Shown one piece after another: positions 37,272 through 46,498 of a DNA stretch of 64,000 nucleotides (its first letter is position 1; every line of letters starts with the position of its first letter). The translations under genes and the position numbers were made by a program. Where the stretch lies: contig NZ_SMSJ01000020.1 of NCBI RefSeq assembly GCF_004355005.1, forward strand, positions 27,102-91,101, read 5' to 3'. Source of the stretch: Dankookia rubra (GTDB lineage Bacteria > Pseudomonadota > Alphaproteobacteria > Acetobacterales > Acetobacteraceae). Below the pieces are notes generated by a model, which was not told the DNA's origin, did no database searches, and was given only the letters and a program-made list of their open reading frames with translations.

Positions 37272-38905
37272 GCCGCGCGCTCCCGCAGGAAGGCCGCCGC
37301 GCGCTCCCCAATCATCAGCGCCGCCGGCTGGATGTTGGAGGAGGGCACCAGCGGCATCACGCTGGCATCCGCCACGCATAGCCCCGTCACCCCCTTCAGC
37401 CGCAGCCGGCTATCAACCGGGGCCAAGTTGTCCTCCCCCATCCGGGCCGTGCCGCAGGGGTGGTAGACGGTGCCGCCGTCGCGGCGGATATGCGCTAGGA
37501 TCTCCTCGTCGGAGGTGACCTTGGCGCCCGGCGTCAGTTCCTCCTCGATCAGCGCCGCCAGCGGCGGCTGGGCCGCGAGCCTGCGAGCATATTTCACGCC
37601 CTCCACCATCAGGTGCCGGTCATGCGCCGCTTCCAGGTAGTTGGCCCGGATGATCGGCTTGTCGTCCGGCGAAGCGCTGCGCAGCGTGACCGTGCCGCGG
37701 CTGTCCGGCCGGCACTGGCAGGCGCTGAACATGAAGCCCGGATGCCGGTCCGGCCCCTGGTCGTAGCTGGTGACGGTGAAGTTGACGAAAAGGTACTGCA
37801 TGTCCGGCTCCTCGGCGCCGGGCAGCACGCGGGCAAACAGGTTCGCCTCCGCCGCGCCGATCGCCATCGGCCCGCGCCGGTCGAAGGCATAGCGCGCCGC
37901 CATGCGCAGCTTGCCGATCGGGTTGTGCCAGGACTCGTTCACCGTGCCGCAGGGCTTTACCCGATAGCGCATGCGCTGGAGGAAATGGTCCTGCAGGTTC
38001 TGCCCGACGCCGGGCGCATGGAGGTACGTCTCGATCCCCATCTCCTGCAGATGCGCTCCGTCGCCGATGCCGGACAGCATCAGAATCTGCGGCGTGCCGA
38101 TGGCGCCGGCGGACAGCACCACCTCGCGCCGCGCCTCCCAGCGTTCCAGCCCGGCGGGGCCGCGGACGATGGCGCCGGTGCAACGCCTGCCCTCGAAGGT
38201 AAGGCGCTGGATCGCCCGCTCCGGCATGATACGCAGGTTGGCCCGGTTGCGGGCGGGCTTCAGGAACATGTCGCCGGAATGGCTGCGGAAGCCGCCCTTG
38301 GTGTTGAGCGGCATCGGCCCGGCGCCCTCGTGCCAGGCGCCGTTGAAGTCCTTCACCCGCTGATGGCCCATCGCAAGCGAGGCGGCGATGAATGCGGCCG
38401 CGCCGGGCGAGGTGTGCCGTGCCTCGGAACTGTGGATCGGCCCGTCGGTGCCGCGCTCCTCGGAGGGCTCGCCGGTCCAGGTCTCCATCCGCTTGAAGAA
38501 GGGTAGCACGTCATCGTAGCCCCAGCCGCGCGCGCCGGACTGTGCCCAGCGGTCGTAGTCGCGCGGGCTGCCGCGCAGGAAGACCAGCCCGTTCACCGCG
38601 CCCGAGCCGCCCACCACCTTGCCGCGGGGCCAGTGGATGCTGCGACCATCGAGGCCGGGCTCGGCCTCGGTATGGAAGCGCCAGTCATACTTGCCGCTGG
38701 CATAGAGCCGGGCGAAGCCGGCTGGGATGCGGATCCAGGGGTCCCGCCAAGCGGCCGGCCCGGCCTCGATCAGCGCCACCTGGGTCGCGGCATCCTCGCT
38801 GAGCCGCGACGCGATGACGCAGCCAGCCGAGCCGGCGCCGAGCACCAGCACATCGGTGGTGTGCACCGCCATAACCTGGTCACGCGCAAGGGATCCTTCG
38901 GGCAT
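37268..38905 (-). CDS. GMC family FAD oxidoreductase linked to the phn transporter
   Basis: A 545-residue GMC oxidoreductase. It has the FAD motif [15 protein letters not shown], the signature [33 protein letters not shown] and the active-site His in [10 protein letters not shown], ending with [16 protein letters not shown]. It oxidises an alcohol. The ATG follows AGGAGGAAGCGGTG. It is 65 bases downstream of phnE and overlaps the NTF2-like gene, so it probably acts on what the phn-type transporter imports or on a derived alcohol. It is a divergent paralog of the GMC gene at 8604. Confidence 0.93.
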   Translation of the reverse strand: MPEGSLARDQVMAVHTTDVLVLGAGSAGCVIASRLSEDAATQVALIEAGPAAWRDPWIRIPAGFARLYASGKYDWRFHTEAEPGLDGRSIHWPRGKVVGGSGAVNGLVFLRGSPRDYDRWAQSGARGWGYDDVLPFFKRMETWTGEPSEERGTDGPIHSSEARHTSPGAAAFIAASLAMGHQRVKDFNGAWHEGAGPMPLNTKGGFRSHSGDMFLKPARNRANLRIMPERAIQRLTFEGRRCTGAIVRGPAGLERWEARREVVLSAGAIGTPQILMLSGIGDGAHLQEMGIETYLHAPGVGQNLQDHFLQRMRYRVKPCGTVNESWHNPIGKLRMAARYAFDRRGPMAIGAAEANLFARVLPGAEEPDMQYLFVNFTVTSYDQGPDRHPGFMFSACQCRPDSRGTVTLRSASPDDKPIIRANYLEAAHDRHLMVEGVKYARRLAAQPPLAALIEEELTPGAKVTSDEEILAHIRRDGGTVYHPCGTARMGEDNLAPVDSRLRLKGVTGLCVADASVMPLVPSSNIQPAALMIGERAAAFLRERAA

Positions 38906-38970
38906 CACCGCTTCCTCCTGTTCCTTGGGGCGGAGGATGGCATGTGCCGGCGTAGCGGCGAAAGGGCGGC

Positions 38971-39831
38971 TCAGGCCCCCATCAGCCGCCGCCGGAGCCG
39001 GGTGGAGACGGCATCGAGCATCGCAACCATGGCCAGGATCAGCAGCACGATGAAGGCAACAGTCGGCCATTCCAGCGTGCGGATCATCTCCGTCAGGGTC
39101 AGCCCGATCCCGCCGGCCCCGACGATGCCGATGATGGTCGAGGACCGGGTATTGGACTCGAACAGGTAGAGCACCTGCCCCGCCATGACCGGCAGCACCT
39201 CCGGCAGCACGCCGAAGCGCACCCGCGACAGGCCGGCGCCACCCGAGGCGACCACGCCCTCCTCCGGCCGCCGGTCGGCCGCCTCCAGTGCCTCGGAATA
39301 CAGCTTGCCGAAGGTGCCAATGTCTGAGGTCATGATCGCCAGCACGCCGGCGAAGGGGCCGAGGCCGACGACGCTGACCCAGATCAACGCCCAGATCAGC
39401 GCATCGATGCCGCGGATGCCGTCCAGCACCCGGCGGGATGCGAAGCGGACCAGTCCGTTGATCGTGGTGTTGCGCGCCGCCAGCAGGCCGAGCGGCAGGG
39501 CGAGGCTCGCTGCCAGCAGCGTGCCGAGGAAGGCGATCGCCAGGGTCTCCGCCAGAGCCTGCAGGATCGAAAGGAATTGCGCGCTGGAACCGGGGGCGGG
39601 CGGCAGCATCAACGCCAGGAAATGCAGTAGCTGGCCGAAGCCGGACAGCAGCCGGGACGGCTCGATCTCCAGCCGCCAGAGACCGAAGCCCAGCAACAGC
39701 GTGCCGCACAGCAACAGCCCGCCCGCCTGCAGCCTGCCGGAGGTGATGGCCTGGAACTGCGCCGGATAGGCTAGTCGCAGCGCCGGCGTCCGATCCAGCG
39801 CGGCGGCGCGCTGGCGATCGATGCCGCTCAT
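38971..39831 (-). CDS. phnE: Phosphonate-type ABC transporter permease (second PhnE)
   Basis: A 286-residue permease with about six helices. The ABC-permease region is STIIGIVGAGGIGLTLTEMIRTLEW, typical of PhnE, and ALPLGLLAARNTTINGLVRF marks the middle. It pairs with the next permease as a heterodimer in the inner membrane. Its start overlaps the upstream phnE stop (ATGA). Confidence 0.93.
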   Translation of the reverse strand: MSGIDRQRAAALDRTPALRLAYPAQFQAITSGRLQAGGLLLCGTLLLGFGLWRLEIEPSRLLSGFGQLLHFLALMLPPAPGSSAQFLSILQALAETLAIAFLGTLLAASLALPLGLLAARNTTINGLVRFASRRVLDGIRGIDALIWALIWVSVVGLGPFAGVLAIMTSDIGTFGKLYSEALEAADRRPEEGVVASGGAGLSRVRFGVLPEVLPVMAGQVLYLFESNTRSSTIIGIVGAGGIGLTLTEMIRTLEWPTVAFIVLLILAMVAMLDAVSTRLRRRLMGA

Positions 39832-40730
39832 GCCGCCCGCCAGTCCAGCAGCCGACAGCGCAACTGGCCGGTCAGCGTGTCGATGACGACGACGGTCAGG
39901 ATGATGAGGATCAGCAGCGCGGCCACATCATTGTAGTAGAATTTGCGGATCGCCTCGATCAGGTCCTGCCCGATCCCACCCGCGCCGACGAAGCCCAGCA
40001 CTGCGGCGCCGCGGACATTCACCTCGAACCGCAGCAGTGCATAGGACGTGAAGCCGGGCAGCACCTGCGGCACCACGGCAAAACGCGCCATCTGCGGCCA
40101 GCCGGCACCGGCGGCGAGCGCCGCTTCCACCGGCCCCGTGTCGATGTTCTCTACCACCTCGCAGAACTGCTTGCCCAGCGTGCCCAGCGTGTGCAGCGCC
40201 AGTGCCATGACGCCCGGCAGCGGGCCGAGCCCGAAGGCGATGACGAAAACCAGGGCGAAGACGATCTCCGGCACGGTGCGGCAGAACTCCGCGCCGCGTT
40301 TCACCGCCCAGCGCAGCGGCGCGCTGCGCACGATGTTGCCGGCCGAAAGGAGGCCGATCAGGAAGCCGCCGGTCGCCCCGACCAGGGTGCCGACATAGGC
40401 CATCAGCAGCGTGTCGCCGAGCAGCCCGAGCCAGTGCGGCAAGCCCCAGAACCACTCCGATGGGTCCATCCAGACCCGCTGGCCGGCGCGGGCGCCGGCT
40501 TCCAGCGTCAGCAGCCGGTCGAAATAGTCGAGGAAGTTGCCGGCCTTGGCCCAGAGCAGGCCGGGCGAGACCTCCGCGACCCAGCCGCTGAGCAGCAGCA
40601 GGGCCAGCACGATGACGGCGCCGAGCAGCAGGCGCCGCTGTTCCCGCCCCCGGCTACGCGCGTAGGCATCGGCCAGCGGCGCCTGCTGCCCCGAGGAGAG
40701 CCGGGAAAGGCCCGCGCCGTCGGCTGGCAT
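39828..40730 (-). CDS. phnE: Phosphonate-type ABC transporter permease (first PhnE)
   Basis: A 300-residue permease. It has the coupling segment AAVLGFVGAGGIGQDLIEAIRKFYYND, the same family pattern as its neighbour, and FCRTVPEIVFALVFVIAFGLGPLPGVMAL in the middle. The ATG at 40730 overlaps the phnD stop by one base. The reading frame continues upstream, but that stretch is the shadow of phnD. Confidence 0.93.
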   Translation of the reverse strand: MPADGAGLSRLSSGQQAPLADAYARSRGREQRRLLLGAVIVLALLLLSGWVAEVSPGLLWAKAGNFLDYFDRLLTLEAGARAGQRVWMDPSEWFWGLPHWLGLLGDTLLMAYVGTLVGATGGFLIGLLSAGNIVRSAPLRWAVKRGAEFCRTVPEIVFALVFVIAFGLGPLPGVMALALHTLGTLGKQFCEVVENIDTGPVEAALAAGAGWPQMARFAVVPQVLPGFTSYALLRFEVNVRGAAVLGFVGAGGIGQDLIEAIRKFYYNDVAALLILIILTVVVIDTLTGQLRCRLLDWRAA

Positions 40731-41638
40731 CAGTTGCGCTGCCGGCGCAGGTTGTCGACGAAGCGGTTGAGCTCGATGATCGGCTGATAGGCGGCGTTGT
40801 CCGTCGGCTCCCAGGGGCGCTGCTTGCCATCGGTCAGGCGCTCGAAGGCCGCCGGGTCCTGCTGCGGCATCACCAGCACCGCGGCGCGGATCGCGGCGCG
40901 CAACTCGGCCGGGATGTTGGTGAGGTAGGCCATCGGCGAATTCACGATCTGCTCGGAGGTGAAGATGACGCGGAAGTCCTCCGACTTCACCATGCCCTTG
41001 CGCGCCATGCGGAGCAGGTTGCTCTCGGTCTTGTCGTTCCACCAATTGGCAGCGACGTCGACGCTGCCCTGGCTCAGCGCGACGACCGCGTTCTCGTGGC
41101 TGCCGGTGTAGACAACCTTGCCGAAGAACTGCTCCGGATTGATACCCATCTTGTGCATGGCGAAGCGCGGGACATTGTTGCCCGAGGTACTGTTCGGATC
41201 GACCAGGCCGAGGTTCTTGCCTTGCAGGTCCTCGATTCTCTGGAAGGGGCTGTCCTGCCGCACGTAGAAGACGGAATGATATCCCTTCGTGCCGTCGAGG
41301 TTCACCTCGATGGCGAAGGCCTCGATCGACGCGCCGGTCATCAAGGCGCGGGCGAAGGAGGACGGGCCGTAATTGCCGATATGGATGTTGCCGGCGCGCT
41401 GGCCCTCGATCACCGCGGCGTAGTCGTTCGCCACACGCAGAGCCACCTTCGCGCCAAGGGTGCGGGTCATGTACTCCACGAAGGGCCCGTAGCGGTTGAG
41501 CACGCCAGAGGCGTTTTCCGCCGGGATGACGGCGAACACCAGTTCCGGGTAGGTGGCTCTCCAGGATTGCGCGTGCACCAGGGGCGGGGTGCCGGCCAGC
41601 ATCGTAGCGGCGCCCAGGAGGCGGCGGCGATGGATCAT
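40730..41638 (-). CDS. phnD: Phosphonate-type ABC transporter binding protein
   Basis: A 302-residue PhnD-family periplasmic protein. RRRLLGAATML at the start looks like a Tat-style or Sec signal with cleavage near VHAQ. The mature protein has LVFAVIPAENASGVLNRY, HIGNYGPSSFARAL and the phosphonate-loop region GLVDPNSTSGNNVPRF. It should bind a phosphonate, phosphite or similar anion. I chose ATG 41638, about ten bases after GGAG; TTG 41665 is an alternative that would overlap phnC. Confidence 0.93.
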   Translation of the reverse strand: MIHRRRLLGAATMLAGTPPLVHAQSWRATYPELVFAVIPAENASGVLNRYGPFVEYMTRTLGAKVALRVANDYAAVIEGQRAGNIHIGNYGPSSFARALMTGASIEAFAIEVNLDGTKGYHSVFYVRQDSPFQRIEDLQGKNLGLVDPNSTSGNNVPRFAMHKMGINPEQFFGKVVYTGSHENAVVALSQGSVDVAANWWNDKTESNLLRMARKGMVKSEDFRVIFTSEQIVNSPMAYLTNIPAELRAAIRAAVLVMPQQDPAAFERLTDGKQRPWEPTDNAAYQPIIELNRFVDNLRRQRN

Positions 41639-41661
41639 GCGTCGAGGTCTCCGTTTGTCGT

Positions 41662-42447
41662 TCAAGCGACGGCGTAGAGCCGCGGCGCTGCCTCAGCGCC
41701 GGTCGCCTCGGCAGCTTCCAGCCCATAGAGCCGGCGCGCGGCATCCTGGGTCAGTGCCTCGGGCGGCCCGTCGAAGACCAACTGCCCGGCGGCGAGCCCG
41801 ATCAGCCGTCCGCAATACTGCCGTGCGAGGTCAAGCGAGTGGATGTTGACCAGCACGGTGATGCCGTAGTTCCGATTGATCTCCGCCAAGGCGTCCATCA
41901 CCAGCTGCGCATTGCGCGGATCGAGCGAGGCGACCGGCTCATCCGCCAGGATCACCGCGGGCTCCTGCACCAGGGCGCGGGCGATCGCCACGCGCTGCTG
42001 CTGGCCACCGGACAGGCTGCCGGCCTGCTGCGCCGCGAGCTGGCCGATATCAAACTGCGTGAGCGCCGAGAGCGCGATGGCCCGGTCGGCCTCAGGCCAG
42101 AACCCCGCCAGGGACCGCCAGGCCGGCACGTGGTTCAGCCGGCCGACCAGCACGTTGGTCATGACGTCGAGCCGAGGGACCAGGTTGAACTGCTGAAATA
42201 TCATGGCGCAGTCGGTGCGCCAGTGACGCAGCGCTTGGCCGCGCAGCGTGGTGATGTCCCGGCCGTCGTGCAGGATGCGGCCGGCGCTGGGGTCGCAGAG
42301 CCGGTTGATCATCCGCAGCAGCGTCGACTTGCCGGCGCCGGACCGGCCGATGATGCCGACCAACTGGCCGTCCGGCACGCGCAGCGAAACGCCGTCCACC
42401 GCGGTGACGGCGCCGAACCGCCGCGTCAGTCCCTGCAGCTCGAGCAT
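41662..42447 (-). CDS. phnC: Phosphonate-type ABC transporter ATPase
   Basis: A 261-residue ABC ATPase. The Walker A motif is GRSGAGKST, the Q-loop is in [12 protein letters not shown], the signature is [16 protein letters not shown], Walker B is AVILADEP, and the H-loop is NIHSLDLA. It powers PhnE/PhnD import. ATG 42447 follows AAAGGG; ATG 42453 two codons earlier is possible. It heads the cluster and is divergent from a tctC gene; the 143-bp space between them should hold both promoters. Confidence 0.95.
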   Translation of the reverse strand: MLELQGLTRRFGAVTAVDGVSLRVPDGQLVGIIGRSGAGKSTLLRMINRLCDPSAGRILHDGRDITTLRGQALRHWRTDCAMIFQQFNLVPRLDVMTNVLVGRLNHVPAWRSLAGFWPEADRAIALSALTQFDIGQLAAQQAGSLSGGQQQRVAIARALVQEPAVILADEPVASLDPRNAQLVMDALAEINRNYGITVLVNIHSLDLARQYCGRLIGLAAGQLVFDGPPEALTQDAARRLYGLEAAEATGAEAAPRLYAVA

Positions 42448-42590
42448 TGGCATCCCTTTGTCCCGCACCGGCTTTACGGGCGGCGCGTGACAAGCAGATG
42501 ACGCTTCGATGATGCCCGCATGTCCGCGGGGACTTGATCGGTGCGCCCTGCCCGGCCAGCCTGCGGGAAACCAGCCTCCGGGAAACGACC

Positions 42591-43559
42591 ATGCCGATCC
42601 GCCGCCGCGCCGCATTCGCCGCGCCGCTTGCCCTGCTGCCCGCTGCCGCCCGAGCGCAGGAGGGCTTCCCCGGTCGTCCCATCAGCGTGCTGTCCGGCTA
42701 TGCGCCGGGCGGCGTCACCGACATCACCAGCCGCGGTGTCGCCGAGCGCATGGGCCGCGAACTCGGCGTGCCGGTGGTGGTGGAGAACCGTGCCGGCGCG
42801 GCGACCGCGGTGGCCAATACTGCCGTCGCCCAGGCCCGGCCGGACGGGTATACGCTGCTGATGGGCACCTCGACCCTGGCGATCAACCCGGGCTTGCAGC
42901 CGACGCTGACGCCCAAGGAGCCGCTGCGCGAGTTGGCGCCGGTCGGCATGGTGTTCCGTACCGCCTTCGTGCTGCACGTCCATCCTGCAGTGCCGGCAAG
43001 CAGCACGGCCGAACTGATCGCCTGGTGCCGCGTCAATCCGGGCAAGCTTAATTTCGGCAGCAGCGGCACCGGCGCGGTCAACCACCTGGCCCAGGCGCTG
43101 TTTGCCCAGGCCGCGGGGATCGAGGTGACCCATGTGCCCTATAAGGGCGGCGCGCCTGCCCTGCTCGACCTGCGCGCCGGCCGCATCCAGGCAATGTTCC
43201 AGGCCGTGCTGGAAGCGCTGCCCAGCCTGCGGGACGGCGCCACCCGGGGCCTTGGCATCTCCTCGGCCGAGCGCGCCGCGCTGCTGCCCGATTTGCCGCC
43301 GGTCGCGGACGCCCTGCCCGGCTTCGACGTGGTCTTCTGGCAGGGGCTCTTCGCCCCGGCCGGGACGCCCGCCCCGGTTCTGGCGCGGCTGGGCACGGCA
43401 CTGTCGGCCGCGACCGAGGATCGCGACCTGCGGGCCAGGATGGCCGAACACGGCGTGGTCATCACCACCGGCGATGCCGCCGCGCTGCACCAGACACTAG
43501 CGACGGAGACAACGATGTGGGGCAAGCTGATCCGTGACGCCGGGATCCGCCCGGACTAA
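42591..43559 (+). CDS. TctC/Bug family binding protein, orphan (second)
   Basis: A 322-residue Bug protein with a signal peptide ([20 protein letters not shown]). The mature start is [20 protein letters not shown], followed by [25 protein letters not shown] and [19 protein letters not shown]. The usual VPFAPGG motif is changed to SGYAPGG, which may alter ligand choice. ATG 42591 follows GGGAAACGACC. No tctAB genes are nearby. It is divergent from phnC. Confidence 0.92.
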   Translation: MPIRRRAAFAAPLALLPAAARAQEGFPGRPISVLSGYAPGGVTDITSRGVAERMGRELGVPVVVENRAGAATAVANTAVAQARPDGYTLLMGTSTLAINPGLQPTLTPKEPLRELAPVGMVFRTAFVLHVHPAVPASSTAELIAWCRVNPGKLNFGSSGTGAVNHLAQALFAQAAGIEVTHVPYKGGAPALLDLRAGRIQAMFQAVLEALPSLRDGATRGLGISSAERAALLPDLPPVADALPGFDVVFWQGLFAPAGTPAPVLARLGTALSAATEDRDLRARMAEHGVVITTGDAAALHQTLATETTMWGKLIRDAGIRPD

Positions 43560-43764
43560 AGCAGACGGGGGGAGCCACGAACGCCCGGACTCCTGAATCC
43601 GATCTGGAGCACGAAGCCAAGGCGGCGGTGCGTTCACGTCTGAATGCAACACCGCTCCAGGAGCCGAAGTCACGCAGCGCGCCCTGCCGTCCCCCGATCG
43701 GGAAACGCCAGCGCCAGCCGACATTCTGCATGATGCGGTCCCCGTCGCACAGGCCGGCGCGCGC

Positions 43765-44769
43765 TCAGCGCGCGTCGGCCACCTCGACCACCGGCGGCGT
43801 GCCGAGCGCGGTGAAGAGCGGCGCGTGCAGCGTGCGTTGGCCGGCAATCGACCGATCGACCCAGGCATGCACCTCGGCCAGGCTCAGCGTCCGGCCGCTG
43901 CCACGCTCGACAAATACCTCGCGGTTCAGGGCCATGCTGTCGCCGGCGATGAAATCGGCAGCGGGCTTGCTTGGCGTGCGGTCCAGGGCCGCGAGGAATC
44001 GCTGCGCCCCGGCCGGGCCGAGCAGATGGACGAAATAAAGGTCAGCAGGTCCCAGGGTGCGGCCGAGCGACTGCTGGAGCGCGATGCCGGCGCGGTTGAT
44101 CCGCGCCGCCGCCAGCGCGGCGGCAAAGCGCGGATTGTCGCGCAGTTCGAGGATGCGGCTGCGCGTGCGCGGCTGGCGAGTGGTGATGCTGCCGCTGGCG
44201 GGATTGGTGGAAAGCACCGCGGCTTCGTATTGCAGGCCGTGCTGCGGGCCGTGGTCGCGCACCGCCTCCAGCCAGGTCGCCTCCGTGAACTGCATAAGGC
44301 CGCGCGCGGTGGAACGGCGGTTGCGGGCGCGCGGGTCGAAGCGGCTCTCCTGCCAAGCAAGTGCGGTCAGCAGGGTTGCTTCGATGCCGGTGCTGCGAAT
44401 TGCGCCGTCGAGAGCCGAAACGACAACCCGGCGGACGCCGGGGATGTTCTCCGCCGGCATCGGCGCCGGCCTGGACGTGGCGGCGACCACCTGGCGCGGC
44501 ACCTTGGCCGGGCTGTGGCGCGACGCTTGGCGGGCGGGGCGCGACGCAGCCGCTGCAGGAGCACGGCGCGACGGAGTGTTGCGCGCCGCCTGCGGCTTGC
44601 CGGCCTGGGCATGCTTAACCTGGGCGTGGCTCGCCTGGGCCTTGCCGGCACGCGCAGCCAGGGCCTCTGGCGCCATCCAGGGCGCGGTCAACAGTGCCGC
44701 CACCATGACGACGGCGCGCAGAAGCTTATCGTGCCGCCGTGATGCGGCACGAGGGTCCGAGGGTCGCAT
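43765..44769 (-). CDS. SLT-domain transglycosylase-like protein with a repetitive Ala/Lys/Gln linker
   Basis: A 334-residue exported protein. After a signal/anchor (about residues 16-39), a low-complexity linker (residues 40-105) contains repeats of the type A-x-H-A-Q-x-K-x-A-Q-A. The SLT fold follows, with the probable catalytic Glu E141 in ALAWQESRFDPRAR, then STARGLMQFTEATWLEAV and DLYFVHLLGPAGAQRFL. It should act on peptidoglycan; the linker may cross or bind the cell wall. The ATG follows GGGAG at 13-17 bases, rather distant. Confidence 0.87.
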   Translation of the reverse strand: MRPSDPRAASRRHDKLLRAVVMVAALLTAPWMAPEALAARAGKAQASHAQVKHAQAGKPQAARNTPSRRAPAAAASRPARQASRHSPAKVPRQVVAATSRPAPMPAENIPGVRRVVVSALDGAIRSTGIEATLLTALAWQESRFDPRARNRRSTARGLMQFTEATWLEAVRDHGPQHGLQYEAAVLSTNPASGSITTRQPRTRSRILELRDNPRFAAALAAARINRAGIALQQSLGRTLGPADLYFVHLLGPAGAQRFLAALDRTPSKPAADFIAGDSMALNREVFVERGSGRTLSLAEVHAWVDRSIAGQRTLHAPLFTALGTPPVVEVADAR

Positions 44770-45074
44770 GGGGCCGAGCTCCCTGGAGGGGGGTGGGGGA
44801 GTGCGGGAACGACGTTGCGAATGGGAAAGCGCGAGCCCGCCTCGCCGGTTCCGCTACGGCTTCGGTTGCGACCGCCCGGGCGATCCGGGTGGAACCGCTC
44901 ACCCGGCGGTAGCTGCCGGGAATTGCAGGGAGTCCCGGGACCAGCCGCCTCACATCACCAAACGGCGAGCCGGATCGAAATGCGTCGATGCGCGGGAAGG
45001 CGACCCCGCATCCTTCCGCCGCCGCGGCGCGCCCCGACCGAATGCGGCCAAGCAGGCATCAGGGAGGAAAGGCG
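44770..45074. other. Intergenic region, divergent promoters
   Basis: A 305-bp gap between the transglycosylase-like gene (leftward) and the family-1 binding protein gene (rightward). I see no gene; a strong ribosome site (AGGGAGGAAAGG) precedes the rightward gene. Promoters for both genes should lie here, but no clear -35/-10 pair is visible. Confidence 0.6.
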
Positions 45075-46409
45075 ATGCAAGACATTACCCGCCGTTCGGC
45101 ACTGGCGATCGGCGCCGCGGCGCTGGCCGGCCCGGGCCTCGCGCAGACGGCGCAACCCGGCGGCATCCCACGTACCGATGGTGGTGCGCTCGGTGTCAAG
45201 CCGGAAGCCGGTGCCTCGCTGCGTGTCATCCGCCCGGCCCGCTTCGTCGAGCCAGACGAGGTGGTTTTCCGAGCCAATGCGCAGCGTTTTCAGGACCGCT
45301 TCAACATCCCCGTCCGCATCGACTTCGTGGGATGGGAGGACATCCGGCCGCAGACCGCCGTGGTGGCCAATACCGGCACCGGGCCGGACATCGTCATCGG
45401 CTGGTCGGACGACCCGCATATTTATGCCGATAAGGTGGTCGAGATGGGCGACGTCGCCGACTACCTCGGCAAGCGCTATGGCGGCTGGGGGTCGCTGTCC
45501 GAGAAATACGGGCGGCAGCACGGCACCGGCAAATGGATCGGACTGCCGATCGGCGGCAATATCGGCCCCTGCTGCTGGCGGGTTTCCGCATTGAAGGAGG
45601 CCGGCTTCGACAGCGTGCCGGATGACCATGCCGGCTTCCTCAAGCTCTGCCTGGCGATGAAGAAGAATAACAAGCCGGTCGGCTTCGCACTCGGCAATGC
45701 GGTGGGCGACGGCAACGGCTTCGCTCAATGGCTGCTCTGGTCGCATGGCGCCTCCCTGGTCGATGAGGAAGGCAAGGTCTCGATCAACAGCCCCGAGACG
45801 GTCGAGGCGCTGAAATACCTGCAGGAACTCTACCAGGCCTTCGCCCCCGGCACGCTGTCCTGGCTCGACCCCTCCAACAACCGGGCCTATGCGGCGCAGG
45901 AGATCTACCTCACCTTCAACGGCGTCTCGCTGTACTTCGCGCTCAAGAACGACCCGAAGACAGCATCGATCGCCGAGGACACCCAGCACACGCTGGTGCC
46001 GAAGGGCAAGGCGACGGCATCGCCGCACACTGCGACGGTGATGAACGCCATGGTGTTCCGTCACACCCGCTACCCAAACGCCGCCAAGGCCTTCCTCGCC
46101 TTCATGCTGGAAAGCGAGCAATACGACCCCTGGATGCAGGGCTCGCTCGGCTACTGGGCGCACCCCTTGCGCGCCTACAACGCCAGCACCGTCTGGACCA
46201 GCGACCCCAAGCTGACGCTGTTCCGCGAGACGATGGAAAGCAAGTTCTGGTCCGGCTACCGGGGCCCGATCAGCCAGGCTTCCGGCGCCGTCGCCGCGGA
46301 CTACGTGCTGGTTCAGATGTGCGCCGCGGTGGCCAGCGGCCAAGCGACGCCGGCCGATGCGGCGCGCGACGCGGAACGGCGGGCGCGGCGCTACTACCGC
46401 AACACCTGA
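45075..46409 (+). CDS. Family-1 extracellular solute-binding protein, orphan
   Basis: A 444-residue family-1 (sugar/polyol-type) binding protein. The start has a twin-arginine-like signal (TRRSALAIGAAALAGPGLAQ). The mature protein includes FNIPVRIDFVGWEDIRPQ, GPDIVIGWSDDPHIYADKV, GNAVGDGNGFAQWLLWSHG and a C-terminus with RARRYYRN. It should bind a carbohydrate or related solute, but no MalFG-type permease or ATPase is beside it. ATG 45075 has an almost perfect GGGAGGAAAG site. Confidence 0.9.
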   Translation: MQDITRRSALAIGAAALAGPGLAQTAQPGGIPRTDGGALGVKPEAGASLRVIRPARFVEPDEVVFRANAQRFQDRFNIPVRIDFVGWEDIRPQTAVVANTGTGPDIVIGWSDDPHIYADKVVEMGDVADYLGKRYGGWGSLSEKYGRQHGTGKWIGLPIGGNIGPCCWRVSALKEAGFDSVPDDHAGFLKLCLAMKKNNKPVGFALGNAVGDGNGFAQWLLWSHGASLVDEEGKVSINSPETVEALKYLQELYQAFAPGTLSWLDPSNNRAYAAQEIYLTFNGVSLYFALKNDPKTASIAEDTQHTLVPKGKATASPHTATVMNAMVFRHTRYPNAAKAFLAFMLESEQYDPWMQGSLGYWAHPLRAYNASTVWTSDPKLTLFRETMESKFWSGYRGPISQASGAVAADYVLVQMCAAVASGQATPADAARDAERRARRYYRNT

Positions 46410-46470
46410 AGGGCGCGCCGCAGGGGCCGGCGGCTTGACCACGGCCGGCCCCTCGGGCGTAAGATAGGGT

Positions 46471-46482
46471 CTGATATATCAG
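46471..46482 (+). promoter_or_regulatory. Perfect 12-bp palindrome upstream of a TfdA/TauD gene
   Basis: CTGATATATCAG lies 17 bases before the ATG at 46499 and just upstream of the ribosome site (GGAGG). It is AT-rich amid very GC-rich DNA and has the size of a half-helical operator for a dimeric repressor. The regulator is not identified and none is adjacent. Confidence 0.55.
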
Positions 46483-46498
46483 GTCGGAGGATACGCCG

